From Aphanomyces cochlioides (lineage: Eukaryota; Oomycota; Saprolegniomycetes; Saprolegniales; Verrucalvaceae): a stretch of 64,000 nucleotides of DNA. Of this stretch, positions 1-10,267 are shown piece by piece (position 1 is the stretch's first letter; each line of letters begins with the position of its first letter). The stretch spans positions 558,001 to 622,000 of the forward strand of contig JAHQRK010000029.1 of NCBI GenBank assembly GCA_019828595.1. Direction: 5' to 3'. The notes beneath the pieces are model-generated. The model saw only the letters and a list, made by a program, of their open reading frames with translations. It searched no databases and was not told the DNA's origin. The position numbers and the translations under genes were made by a program.

Positions 1-826
1 GGAGAATGTCTCGTCTTTGACGACTACATGCGAACAACTTAGTCTTTAGTGTCTAGATTAATGAGTTTAGTTGACGACAGAGCGAAGGGGGTGGGGGCTT
101 TGACAGAAGATTGGGGCAGTGGGGGGGGGAACTTCTTCAATGCTGTTCCTGGCTTTGAGATTTTTATACTTGTCGTCTTGTGTAATACGATCGCAATGTC
201 GTGATGTCTTTCCCATCTATCTCAATGTCGCACGCCATGTCCAGTCGTCACTTTTTCTGACTGCCGGGATGGAATCATCAACTCAATTTGCTTCTTTAGA
301 GTGGCCAACTTGCAGGTTGAATGCTAATAGCATCTCAAATTCAATCGATCCCGCATCTTGCAAACACAGTTTACCTTTATAAAAAGATTAACTGAATCAA
401 AAATGGCCACTAATACATTCCTGGTTGGTATGAAACGCTAATGACACGCTTTTTCGAGTTTGCGTCAGGGCGCAATCATAAAGTAAGTACCTTTGTGCAT
501 ATATATGTAATCGACATATTCAGTCGAGATGTAGTCGTCCAAGGCTGCGACTAGTCCAAGGTAGTAGCAACTAAGTTTAGAGATTGTATTCGACATGTTT
601 TCAATTTGCAAGATTATATCTGTTGCATTCTCAACTGTATACCAAGCAGGTTTTCAGCGATGAACCTTTCGGTATTGAAGCTATATTTATTAGTTTCAAG
701 CACTGTGGAAGCAAAATTTCAATCTAAAACATCCCCAAGACACGGCCAGTTTCATAAAAGATGTGTATTTGTTTAATGCAGGACTCCATGTATCAACAGA
801 CAATTGAGAGGAAGATCCGGTGTCAC
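1..826. other. Left flank without a supportable gene
   Basis: No gene is supported here. A short open frame at 119-382 has no recognisable motif and starts next to a run of nine G (121-129). The stretch from about 480 to 826 is the 3' flank of the secreted-protein gene that reads leftward and ends at 827. Confidence 0.5.
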
Positions 827-1696
827 TTAGTTTTCAGCGGTTTCAGCAGCAGCAGCGCGACGGCGGCGAGATCCACCGCTGCGGTGACCACGGCCACGGC
901 CACGACCACGCTTGGAACGACGGGAGCCAGAAAAGTCGTTTTCGTCAGCGGCGAAGTCGTTTTCAGCAGCGCCTTGAGCGGCACCTTGCGCACCAGCAGC
1001 ACCGAAACGACCAACTGCACGGGCGAACTGACCAGCAACACGCATGCGGTTAGCGGGGTTAGCGCTCAAGCGACCATTGCGAACAAAGCGGTTCTCGGCC
1101 ATCATTTCACGCGTTTCGCCAGAGTCGTTTTCGTCAGCATCGTTTTCATCGGCAGCAGCGTCGTTTTCATCGGCAGCAGCGTCGTTTTCACCGCCTTTAG
1201 CAGCACCTTGGGCCGCACCTTGAGCAGCACCGGCACCGAAACGACCAGCAGCACGGGCGAATTGACCAGCACCGCGCATGCGGTTAAGGCGTGGCCCCGC
1301 GCGGTTTGGGCGACCACCAATCAATTCACGTTCTTCGCCAGCGGCTTCCACTTCGACAAGGCCACGGCGAGATCCACGGCGGCCACGACCACGGCTACGC
1401 TTGGAGCGACGAGAGCCCGAAAAGTCGTTTTCATCCGCGGCAAAGTCGTTTTCGTCCATTTGGTTCACTTGGTTTTGGACATACGTGTTGAGGGCACCAC
1501 CTGCAATGTTACCAGCAGCTTGGCCAAGAGCAGCACCGGTGCCGCTCCCACGACGAGAGCCACCGCGGGAGCCACCACGGCCACGGCGCATGGCCAACAA
1601 AGCGCGCGTGGCATCAGTGTTGATAGGTTCGCTGGGATGTTCGTGGCTGTAAGCCAAGGCAGTAGCGGCAAGGAAGAGAGGGATCAAGACGCGCAT
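827..1696 (-). CDS. Secreted, internally duplicated Arg/Gly/Ala-rich protein with acidic DEND repeats
   Basis: This 289-residue protein is not recognised by family. Seen: a signal peptide (residues 1-15, hydrophobic core LIPLFLAATALA, likely cut after ALA), then a basic RGRGGSRGGSRRG stretch (37-50). Two modules occur twice: an acidic-to-basic block DENDFAADENDFSGSRRSKR (81-100 and about 247-263) and an NRMRxAGQFARAxGRFGA block followed by AAQGAA (138-166 and 217-244). A central DEND-rich stretch lies at 170-191. SRRSKR followed by RGRGR could be a Kex2-type processing site, so the product may be cut into peptides; this is inference. The ATG at 1696 is chosen because it opens the signal peptide and lies 16-34 nt below an Inr/FPR-like motif. 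The antisense frame is open across the same DNA but looks like a shadow. It could be an extracellular or wall-associated protein or an effector; nothing seen decides. Confidence 0.75.
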   Translation of the reverse strand: MRVLIPLFLAATALAYSHEHPSEPINTDATRALLAMRRGRGGSRGGSRRGSGTGAALGQAAGNIAGGALNTYVQNQVNQMDENDFAADENDFSGSRRSKRSRGRGRRGSRRGLVEVEAAGEERELIGGRPNRAGPRLNRMRGAGQFARAAGRFGAGAAQGAAQGAAKGGENDAAADENDAAADENDADENDSGETREMMAENRFVRNGRLSANPANRMRVAGQFARAVGRFGAAGAQGAAQGAAENDFAADENDFSGSRRSKRGRGRGRGHRSGGSRRRRAAAAETAEN

Positions 1697-1711
1697 GTTG
1701 AGGATGGACGA

Positions 1712-1730
1712 GGCAAATTGAATTATGATG
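1712..1730 (-). promoter_or_regulatory. Inr/FPR-like core promoter of the secreted-protein gene
   Basis: The minus strand reads CATCATAATTCAATTTGCC, 16-34 nt before the ATG. CAT..TTCAATTTG resembles the oomycete initiator plus flanking promoter region. The same arrangement precedes RPS14 and MAK16. Confidence 0.5.
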
Positions 1731-2460
1731 CTTGGAGACTCCCTTCAATTGGGGGGAGCCTTGCAAGATTCTGTCGCCAAATTGAGAGCGCAATTACCGA
1801 CACAGCGAACGTGCCGAGAAGTTGACCAATGTGCAATTCGAAGTCCATCTGCATCGCAACGAAATGACGGGCAGTCAAAGGACTGTGGGAGATCGATGCT
1901 GTTCGTACTCAACTTGAATAATTAGATAATAATTCAAATATTTCAGGAACTGGAAGTCGATTTTTGGAGGATTTCACAACTGGATCGAACTACGAAGGGG
2001 AGCTTTGTAGGAGACTTGGGAGAGATGTCAAAGGGACTTTGACAGCTTGATTTTTTAATTTATACTACGTAGTAGAATTTTTCCTATTTTTTCTATTCAT
2101 TGTACCTCGACGTCAGCGAGATGATGAGGGCTGCCACCTGGTGAATTACAGGCTACTATGTACAAGAAACGTCCACAAACATAACGTCCTGCGGCCAACT
2201 TCCTCTTGCATGAATGTTCGGACATCGATTCCTTTGTCTGGCATCCCTCAACAGTGATTTCAATTGAAGATCTATGTATTTCATGGTCCCATTTGTCAGC
2301 TTGAAATGGGCAAAATGCTGGGGGATTTCACAATACGATAGAAAGATATCTCGAATATTGAAAACGTTCAACGCAACAAGGAAGAACCTCGAGTGTTCCA
2401 TTTCATCTCGCGTAGAGCCAACATCCTATGGTCATATGACATTTACATTTGTCCGTAATC
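1731..2460. other. Intergenic, no gene seen
   Basis: Mixed-composition DNA upstream of the secreted-protein gene. Short open frames at 1725-1925 and 2156-2474 lack motifs and overlap each other on opposite strands. Confidence 0.5.
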
Positions 2461-2956
2461 GAGGAATTATCTGAGAGCAAGAGTGGTCTGCTTGTTGTCG
2501 ACCGGAATCCTCTTGCTCTATGAGCAGAGCAATATCCTAGCACATCAAGTTGCAAGCGAACCGATGGGATTGCTTTATTAGTTAGTTCTGGTAGCGCATC
2601 GAACCACAGCGACTACAAGCATCACACCACGCGAGAGACGTCAGACATCCGCCCAGAAAATTGCGCTCACCGGAGCGCAAGCGGAGGTCGAGTGTAAAAT
2701 TTTCTGCAGGCGGATGACTCGGAAGAACGAGCCCCAAACGTGCACCAAAAAGGGATTTATTTATTTATCTCACGTCGGGAAGGCGGCAGGTAGGCCGCAA
2801 GGCCGTGCCGCCACCCGGACGATACAACTGCTCACGAGTTGAGCAAGTCCATTGGTTCGATTGCAACTTGATCTGCCAGGATATTGCTCTGCTCATAGAG
2901 CTCGAGGATTCTGGTCGACAACAAGTTTACCACTCTTGCTCTCAGATAATTCCTCG
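2461..2956. repeat. Fold-back element with two ~107-bp inverted arms
   Basis: The left arm (about 2461-2567) is an imperfect inverted copy of the right arm (about 2849-2956), separated by about 280 bp. Both arms, read inward, share an open stretch with the same peptide flavour (RNYLRARVV..LLST..LYEQSNILA.QVA.EPM..LL) ending in a stop, so they look like two inverted copies of the same 3' coding end. Beyond the stop of the right-arm copy (minus strand) lie a GC-rich hairpin (GGCCGCAAGGCC, about 2791-2802) and an ATAAATAAATAAAT run near 2757-2770 that could serve as a polyadenylation region. I do not recognise the parent gene. Confidence 0.65.
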
Positions 2957-3346
2957 TCCATAATCACCGCTTGGACGTCATCTCTGCCATTCGTCGACGT
3001 TGGACCATTTTTACACAAGTTTATGTTTTAATTAATCGATCAAAATGCTATAGTTTGCAATTGAAAAGGATAGTAAACATTTGAGAATTAAGGTGACAAT
3101 TTCAATCATTCAAGCCATTCAATTTAGACTGCTTTCAAGCAACTAGATCGTAATAACGCGACGAGCATCTCCTCGATGAACAAAGATTTGCGACGAGATT
3201 GTTACAATCCAACTTCCTATGCACATATGGTTGTCCCGTGGTACCCATTTACTGTCCATGCTTATCATGGAGGACATTTCACAACTGTGAGACTAAATAT
3301 CTTGGAAAATGTATGGAAATCTATGAAAATGTATGGAAATCTATAA
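2957..3346. other. Intergenic, no gene seen
   Basis: AT-rich DNA. The only structure seen is a short direct duplication of AAATGTATGGAAATCTAT (about 3307-3343) directly in front of the MITE. Confidence 0.45.
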
Positions 3347-3676
3347 GGGTGTGTTCGCTCAAGGCAACCAGTACTATTTACTATAACCAGTTATTTTAAC
3401 TTAGTTATTGTAACCCAAGAGAGAAAAAGTTGACTTCCACCGCAGAACTTCTTGTGAAAAACTTCCGTGATGGAAGAGCTGCATCAAAATAACCCGCAGA
3501 ATAAACACCTCCAGAGATGGTTATTTTTGCTGGTTATTTCCTGGGAAATTGGACATGGGACAAACTGATTGGAATTAAACACGTGTTCGCTGAAATCACA
3601 AAAAATCCAGTTATTTCTCAGAAAATATCCAAATTTCGACCAAATAACCAGTTTTTTTGCTTCAGCGAACACACCC
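3347..3676. mobile_element. 330-bp MITE with TAA target-site duplication
   Basis: Terminal inverted repeats GGGTGTGTTCGCT (3347-3359 and its complement 3664-3676) are flanked by TAA on both sides (3344-3346 and 3677-3679). A third copy of the GTGTTCGCTGAA core lies inside at about 3583. There is no coding capacity. A 3-bp TAA duplication fits PIF/Harbinger-type MITEs, but the termini differ from those of the Harbinger element at 10134, so it belongs to another family. Confidence 0.75.
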
Positions 3677-5393
3677 TAATAAGAGCATCCACATGGGGAG
3701 TGTCTATGTCTATGTCCAAACTGCAAACTTCGTATTTCCGGATAAAGATTGTTACTATCCGAACGATTTGTACTACTGTGTCCCAAAATTTAGGTTTCCA
3801 GAAAAATATAGACACGAAAATAGACTCGACTTTTGCCAGGCATGCATACTTGTCCAGCTTATCTTTGTCTCTCGATGTTTTGCATGCGAATAATCTATGT
3901 TCTCGAAAAGGGATTGCAGAGCTTGAGGCGAAAACGAGATCCATAGTATTTTATGCCCCTGAATATTAGTGTAGAATGATTGATGAATGTGAAGAAATTG
4001 TAATTTGATGGATTTTATTGATCGGATGGACCAAATCTGGGACAAATACTTGGCCGACTTTGTGTGCTTTGGGATCTTTTCTACGGTGTATGGATTGAAT
4101 TAAAGCATTCTCTTAGTTCATTTGCATTAAGTCTTGGGAATTTGGAATACACGGTGAAACAATTATATGGCCTCTACTAGTGATTAAGCTCATGATGGGG
4201 GGGTATTCACATTTAGATCGGTTGGACTCCAGTCTACTGAAGAAATGCAAAGACGATCACTGTACTCCAGTTTGCATCATTTTCTTCAAGGCCACAGACA
4301 TGTGAATATAATTCTTTTCGATCTGAACTTGTAAAGTGTAGACGCATCAATTTCGTGTAAAATACCTGATGTCATCGTTGGCTTGCAATCTCGGTTGGAC
4401 ATTTCAAAGGTGTGCTATTTCATCCATTGAGCGTCGACTGTTGTGTGTGCGTCGATGGAGTATTCTTACCTTTCAGAGTTGCATGAATAGGTGAACTGAC
4501 GACAATCAATGATATAAAGTGTAAACCGCCCTAGTGACTTGACTTAGGACGATGCCTATATCTCTGGGAGAAAATATAGAAGATAGACCATAGCTTTGTC
4601 CTTTGCTTTTTTGCCACTCTCCCCTCACTTGAAGCTTACTAGGTCGGGGATAAGGCGGTGGGCTGGAACCATTGTGATGTTGTAGTGTCTTTGGCTGTAC
4701 GTAAATCTCAACCCTTTCGGAAAGGCATAAAAAACATTGCATTTCGTTGTCCTGATTTGAGGGTTGCAATCCGATCGATAATTCACTCGGTAAGTTGTGT
4801 GGAGAAAATTGAGACTCTTCGGTATCTAATGACAATGCAAAGTCAATGTTCAGGATCTGTTTGTCTGCTATATTTAAAGGATGCGATCAGCAGCAAAGAG
4901 GATTTCCCCATGCCCATACCTCCCCATTGCAAAGTGTCTTTGTCTCACTTCTCCTTTGCTGGCGCTTGTCCATCCACATCGCTGGTATTTGAGCAATCTT
5001 GTGAAGATTGGGCTGTAGAAGAGGTAAAAAATCCCAAAAGCCGCAATAAGGGAATTTCTACTACAATGGTAGCATGAGAGGCCTGAGGACTCATGCCTGA
5101 GGTCGTGTCATCCTCAGGACTCCCCCCCCCGAAAATCAAAGCAGGAGACATCATTGCTGAATAAATATTTATACAATTAATCTTGTCAAGACAACGACTC
5201 TAAAGCCTTAATAGGGCCAGAATATGTGGAACCAGATCGTTTTTGTCGGCACCACATCTCAAGAGCACAAGGGGGGCTTTGACAAGGGCACAAACACAAT
5301 TCAAACAATAGTCTGAACTAAATTTTGTTTATATAACTTGGTATATACTTGTACTTAGAAATACTATGTAAATACTGCAATTTGCTCGACCAT
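3677..5393. other. Long intergenic stretch without a supported gene
   Basis: No family recognised. Open frames of 90-150 codons occur on both strands (for example 3517-3969 plus, which runs into the MITE, and 4658-5077 plus) but show no motif and no coding-like bias. A run of nine C lies at 5122-5130. Confidence 0.4.
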
Positions 5394-5435
5394 TCAAATA
5401 AATTATTAAGATAAATATCTTAATAATTTATTTGA
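5394..5435. repeat. Perfect AT-rich palindrome, 20-bp arms, 2-nt centre
   Basis: Positions 5394-5413 and 5416-5435 are exact reverse complements around a central AA. The palindrome sits in very AT-rich DNA about 300 bp upstream of RPS14. Confidence 0.85.
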
Positions 5436-5694
5436 TTGTGAGTATTTTAAATTGGATGAACTGAAATCGAAACTCATGTATATATTGTAAAACTTGATTT
5501 CACTAAACCATATGTACGATATATATGAACCAAATATTGAGCAAACATTGTGATATGCTTCTATATATAATATTGTCAAATATTTATGTTTATTTTTGTA
5601 ATATATTTTCATATTTGATGTAGTATATATTATTTTATATAATCACCGATAGAAAAGATTGGTCGAGAGCGATTCGTATTTGCTGGTTGCCAAG

Positions 5695-5711
5695 TTCCAT
5701 TCCTTCATTTG
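5695..5711 (+). promoter_or_regulatory. Inr/FPR-like core promoter of RPS14
   Basis: TTCCATTCCTTCATTTG lies 29-45 nt before the ATG. It resembles the oomycete composite of initiator (YCATTYY) and flanking region (CAWTTT). Confidence 0.5.
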
Positions 5712-5739
5712 ACGGCCTCCATCCCCCACTTGAAGAAGC

Positions 5740-6195
5740 ATGTCCAAGAAGACCAAAGCCACCGAAACTGTCACCGAAGTCGTCAAGCTCGGCCCTTCCA
5801 ACCGCGAAGGTGAAGAAGTGTTCGGCGTTGCCCACATCTTTGCTTCGTTCAACGACACTTTCGTCCATGTGACCGACCTCTCTGGCCGTGAAACCATTGT
5901 CCGTGTTACCGGTGGTATGAAGGTCAAGGCCGATCGTGATGAAGCCTCGCCTTACGCTGCCATGATGGCCGCCCAAGATGTCGCTGCCAAGTGCAAGGAT
6001 GTCGGTATCACGGCTTTGCACGTCAAGATCCGTGCCACCGGTGGTAACCGCACCAAGACCCCTGGCCCTGGTGCCCAATCCGCTCTCCGTGCGCTCGCCC
6101 GTAACGGCATGAAGATTGGCCGCATTGAAGATGCTACGCCCATCCCTACCGACAGCACTCGCCGAAAGGGTGGTCGCCGTGGTCGCCGTCTCTAG
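5740..6195 (+). CDS. RPS14: 40S ribosomal protein S14 (uS11)
   Basis: The product is a small-subunit protein of the cytosolic ribosome that binds 18S rRNA at the platform and is needed for late 40S maturation. The 151-residue frame is intronless and has the usual eukaryotic length. Seen: a short basic/acidic N-terminal extension (1-25), then the uS11 fold with [20 protein letters not shown] (about 28-47), the [25 protein letters not shown] segment and [25 protein letters not shown] (about 97-121), and the highly basic [11 protein letters not shown] tail. The start gives the expected N-terminus and lies just below an Inr/FPR-like motif. It is convergent with MAK16; the two stops are 444 bp apart. 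Base composition is GC-richer than the surrounding DNA, typical of a highly expressed gene. Confidence 0.97.
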   Translation: MSKKTKATETVTEVVKLGPSNREGEEVFGVAHIFASFNDTFVHVTDLSGRETIVRVTGGMKVKADRDEASPYAAMMAAQDVAAKCKDVGITALHVKIRATGGNRTKTPGPGAQSALRALARNGMKIGRIEDATPIPTDSTRRKGGRRGRRL

Positions 6196-6639
6196 GTCTA
6201 TGGCTTGGGGATCTCAAGTCAGACCCGACCGGATCTAATGCAGTTATTTGGTCTCTTGAAATTCGTGTTCGTCCTCATCATCTCAGCCTAGCATGCCGCA
6301 TTATCCGGCGCCTTCAGTGTTTGACGGGGCATGACCGTTCTTTGGTTTCTCTGTCACTCATGTCACTATACAGTGACAGTATCATCGAACAATAGTGACA
6401 TTACCCCTTGACATATTTGAGTTCCCTCGAATCAAATTAATAGTGTCATGTGTTCAATCATAATTCTTTATTCAACCATTGATTTACTATTTGTATGTAG
6501 ATTTCTTTTTCCATTCTTTTTTCGAAGTGAAAAAAGAAATTTGGCGCGAAATCCGCGCATTTTACAATATTCCACGTCAAGTCCGAATGCTTCTGCCGCG
6601 ACAATCGTGAAGAAAGTACAACTATTTGATTCATGGTCG
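6196..6639. other. Convergent intergenic region RPS14/MAK16
   Basis: No gene is present; this is the shared 3' flank of two convergent genes. A small hairpin TGTCACTATACAGTGACA (6361-6378) is the only structure noted. Confidence 0.5.
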
Positions 6640-7540
6640 CTACACAGTCTGCTTGTCGTTCTCCTCTTCGTATTCGATCTCGACATGCGGTCCTTTGTGC
6701 TTCTTCCGCTTTGGTTGTTGTTTGTATGTGTCGTCGGCGCTGTCGTCGCTGAGGTCGTCTTGGTACGAAAGATTGTCCATGTCTTCCATGTCGTCTTCGC
6801 TGTCGTCGAAATCCTCGACGTATTCGATCTCTTCTTCGTCTTCTTCCTCTTCTTCTTCCTCCTCCTCTTCGTGCTCGTCCAACAATTTCGTGAATTCACG
6901 CTCGGGAAAGTTGTAAATATCGCCGTATGTGCCTTTTTGCAATCGCTCCAGAAGCTCTTTTTCAATTGACGACTCCAATTTCGCCGCGGTCTTGGCTTTT
7001 TCTTCACGACGAGCTTCACGACGTTCAATCTTCTTCGAAACAACGACCAAGTTGGGCTTTGTCTTGACACGAAGTTTGCGCATGCGCATCAGGTACTGAT
7101 GGATCTTGGTCAATCGCTGTTTGTTGCGATGAATCATTTTCTTAGGCCAAAATTGCATGTGTTCGTCAATTTGGCCAAGTGACTTTGTGTAGTTTTTCGA
7201 GAGCTTGATCTTTTCCCACAAGTTTTTCGGTGAGTGTGCACGTTCAATCGTCTATGCCTGCATAAGTTCATGCCATGGCTATAGCTCATTACCTTCATGT
7301 AGAGATAGCACACGCCTTCATGCTCGCGGATCGTGGCGTATCGACTGTTTGCCAGGGGACACGATTGGCGATTGCACAGACCCGTTACGTTGTATTCATT
7401 CCGGCAAAACGCGGAGCCTTCTCGCAACCTACACAATGGCATCCATCAGATCTATGGCCAGATCTCTCCTTGACGTACTTGGACTTGAACGAGCAGAACT
7501 GGTTGTTGATCACGCCCCAAATCACTTCGTCGTGCTGCAT
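6640..7540 (-). CDS. MAK16: MAK16 ribosome-biogenesis protein (three exons)
   Basis: This nucleolar factor is required for 60S subunit (5.8S/25S rRNA) maturation. The gene reads leftward: exon 1 7479-7540, intron 1 7429-7478 (50 nt, GTACGT..GTGTAG), exon 2 7293-7428, intron 2 7252-7292 (41 nt, GTAATG..GCATAG), exon 3 6640-7251. Joined exons stay in frame and give about 269 residues. Seen: an N-terminus beginning MQHDEVIWG, the conserved Cys block [24 protein letters not shown] across exon 2, [20 protein letters not shown] at the exon 3 start, [23 protein letters not shown], a Glu-rich run (about 193-207), a KRKKHK putative nuclear signal (about 247) and the family ending VEIEYE. Splice sites were placed by eye from conservation. 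For intron 2 a nearer AG exists six nt upstream but would not restore the conserved residues as well. Confidence 0.93.
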
Positions 7541-7567
7541 GCTTGCGTGTTGAGTTTTGAAAATGGA

Positions 7568-7585
7568 CCAAATTGAATGGACGCT
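7568..7585 (-). promoter_or_regulatory. Inr/FPR-like core promoter of MAK16
   Basis: The minus strand reads GCGTCCATTCAATTTGG, 28-45 nt before the ATG, the clearest CATT..CAATTT match of the three in this window. Confidence 0.55.
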
Positions 7586-9249
7586 GCATATTATCGCAGT
7601 GAAATCCCGTAGAAATTCATTATACTTAGTTTTAGTATGAAGAAATTTCATATTTCGCTCGAAATAATATTGCAATTAATTTTACTTCTTAAGTTTAATC
7701 TTCATGTTTGTATGTCTGACTTGTAATCAACTGTAGATAAGTATGGAAATGTGACAAACTGGTGCAAACAAGTGCCACCATTTTTTCATGTTTGAAAATA
7801 GTGTCCGAACGCCTGGACATGATTAGAAATAACGAAATAAATGAAGTAGGTATAAGAATTTACAGTCTTTCCTTTTGAGTTTGATGAGTGCATTAGCCTC
7901 GGTAGGAGCAAGTTTTGAATTGCGAGGGTACGACAACGTTAGACAAGCTCGCCAATTTTTATCCAATAGATCGAGTCAATCGAAAATAAATTGTATTGAA
8001 TTTGTTGTCGTTTTATGACAAATCAGGCTTAGAATTTAAAATAGTAGAGAGTTCTCGCAACTTCGATTATAGATGTGATTATATTATAGCCCATAGTCAA
8101 GTCTATAGTATAATCAACACTCAGAAATTCTTTTCGCAGTTCATTGAAATTATAGATTTTGACTATAAGCTGGTGTAATGAGTGACAGAGGTTCTGGGTG
8201 TCGTCGTGATTGCTTGAACAACTGAACATCATGCTTGATGCTATATCTGCTCGAAATATATGGTTAATGATACCTCAAGAATGATCTCAATTTGAACCCT
8301 TGAATGACGTGATTTGCGTGGCCTTGTTTGGACTTATGAAAGCAGGAACAAAGCGGTTGGTGGCTTGCATGCATATTATTCTCTCAAATTCTATTCATTA
8401 TTTGCGACTTCATCGATATTATATGACACAGTATATAAATCGACAGAGGAAATTTTTCATGATTATATAGGGCGATCTATAATCATTTTTCATAAGTCGG
8501 AAAATGTAGGAGCTATATTTGATATTTTGATGAATCGTAGGAACAATATTCCGATATTTTCTATTTTTTCGAATAAAAAACCTCACACATTAATTTGATT
8601 AAAGTATGAAATTCATTTTGATTGAAATTTTTGACAAATTGTAGGACCGAAATTCCTACGATTCATTGACCAATCATACATCCAGAAAATCTCTTTATAT
8701 TGACCAATCATAATGTTTATGCCATCGATCTTGTGTTTGGAGCGTATGAATGGGCGCCTAAGTTCACGAGCCGGTCAGAGCGGCAATGCAATGCATATGC
8801 ACCTTCTACTCATGTTAGGCTTAGTCATCTGAAGCTTCAGGCGACAACTCTAGCTCGATATAGATAGAAAGACTTGACTGTGACTAGACGACTGATACTT
8901 GTTATGTGTTTGATGCCCTCGACCAAATGGCTCATGTCGTGCCTCGCGTCCACCATAAACATAACTCAATAAATAAATACCTTCGCGTTACAAAGAATGT
9001 CCTAGCTCCCCCTTTGTTGTACTAGTATGTGTATTATCTTACCACTGATTCACTTTGCTCATATTTGCCTCATGATGTGCATCAAGCAGACTGCATCGTC
9101 AGACTGCATTGCATATCTCTAGGCAAGCGCATAATGTCGGATTACCTCCCTGAATGAGGTGCTTGACGCATTCTAGATATTCTGAAACCTTTGCCCTGAA
9201 ACATGTTTTCACAACACACAATCGTGATAATATATATTAAATTCATTTA
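7586..9249. other. Long AT-rich intergenic stretch, no gene
   Basis: Nothing here is supportable as a gene; open frames at 7996-8178, 8029-8232 and 8314-8598 have no motifs and AT-driven composition. Small repeats seen are listed separately at 8530-8713. Confidence 0.45.
8530..8713. repeat. Small inverted and direct repeats
   Basis: ATGAATCGTAGGAA (8530-8543) recurs inverted at 8653-8666. Next to it ATTGACCAATCATA is directly repeated (about 8665-8678 and 8700-8713). Possibly the debris of a short non-autonomous element; no target duplication was recognised. Confidence 0.4.
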
Positions 9250-9889
9250 AAAAACGCTTCGTTCGGAGGTTCTTGGTTGCGATTGTTCTCTTTGACACTT
9301 AACAGTAGAAATATGCGGTTTCGTCAAGGTTGTAGACATCAGACGCCTCGTATGACTTGGTCAACGCTAACACCGCTTTACGACCGTCGCTGACCATCTT
9401 GTCTTCGATCGAAGCGGCCTCTCCATGCACTCCATGCATCTTCATAGCATTGCAAGCAAGAAATCTGTCCAGCCACCCATTGGAGAAGGTTAGTTGGACA
9501 TTCTCCTTGTGTCTTTTGTATACCAGCGATGCCTGCTCTCGAATCGTGGCATGTGTCATAACAACATTATACGTTTCGCAGTCCTTTATCCATTCCTTGA
9601 GTGTCCTTTCCATTTGAGGACATGCGACATGTCAAAGTGCCTTGATCTTTGGTCGTTTCTGAAGAAGCTCGCCGTTGATGGGTTGGCGCAAAGCTCTCCA
9701 CATTGCGGTCGTCGATGGGATAGCAGGAAGTTTGAATGTGGCATACGCCCACACACACATTTCATCGAGTGTGAGATGAGGATTGTCAGCTTTATACTTT
9801 TGAGCGATGTGTTTTTGGCACAATTGCATGCACACTTTACGTTGTTGGGTCGGTTTTGTCATAGTGAGAGTGGGGCGGTCGAACACCAA
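9250..9889 (-). pseudogene. pogo/Tigger-type transposase fragment (CENP-B-like), stop-interrupted
   Basis: One reading frame runs leftward from the ATG at 9889. The first part (MVFDRPTLTMTKPTQQRK.., 85 codons) looks like the N-terminal helix-turn-helix (LTLDEMCVWAYATFKLP..STTAMWRAL). A TGA at about 9632-9634 interrupts it, then the same frame continues with a CENP-B-type DNA-binding half (ERTLKEW..ASLVYKRH..FSNGWLDRFLACNAMKMHG) and reaches the start of the catalytic domain at VYNLDETAYFY, where the first catalytic Asp sits. A TAA at 9299-9301 follows; the frame still shows RTIATKNL..TKRF beyond it, then the homology fades. The rest of the DDE domain is missing. It is a dead copy, with two in-frame stops and a 3' truncation. 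Confidence 0.8.
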
Positions 9890-10267
9890 AGTGAAAATGG
9901 CTCAAGGTTGTGCCTATAATTTGAAAATTTAAACTTCCCCCCACATGCCATGTTCACTGCTGCCATCGCGTACTAAAACCTCTATAATTTTATACAACAT
10001 AATATTATTTTTCATTAGGTACAAATTTTGAGTAGTTTTCCTTGAGAGGGGGAAGACTGTATAATCGAGTTTGCGAAAACTCCGTAGTGTGAGATTTTGA
10101 AAGTATACGTGCTCCGGTGATTATCCACAGTTAGAGCATCCCCACCGGTGAGCCACGCTAAAACGCTATTGGCACACAATTTAGCGGTTTAGCCACTGTT
10201 ACTCACTCTTGGTTTCCCACCGGTCAAATAGCGTTTTTCGTCACATTTCTGTTTTCACCAATGAGCG

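Noticed and set aside
761..1825. 354-codon plus-strand open frame as a gene
   Set aside because: It is antisense to the signal-peptide protein. Its Ser/Thr/Val-rich repeats are the complement of the RG/DEND repeats, and it has no convincing start region.
3517..3969. 150-codon plus-strand open frame as a gene
   Set aside because: Its first third lies inside the MITE and the rest shows no conserved features.
4658..5077. 139-codon plus-strand open frame as a hypothetical gene
   Set aside because: No motif, no promoter-like start and an opposing frame of similar length; not better than chance.
6448..6969. Plus-strand open frame over MAK16
   Set aside because: Poly-Leu/Phe/Ser composition is the shadow of the Glu/Lys-rich MAK16 coding strand.
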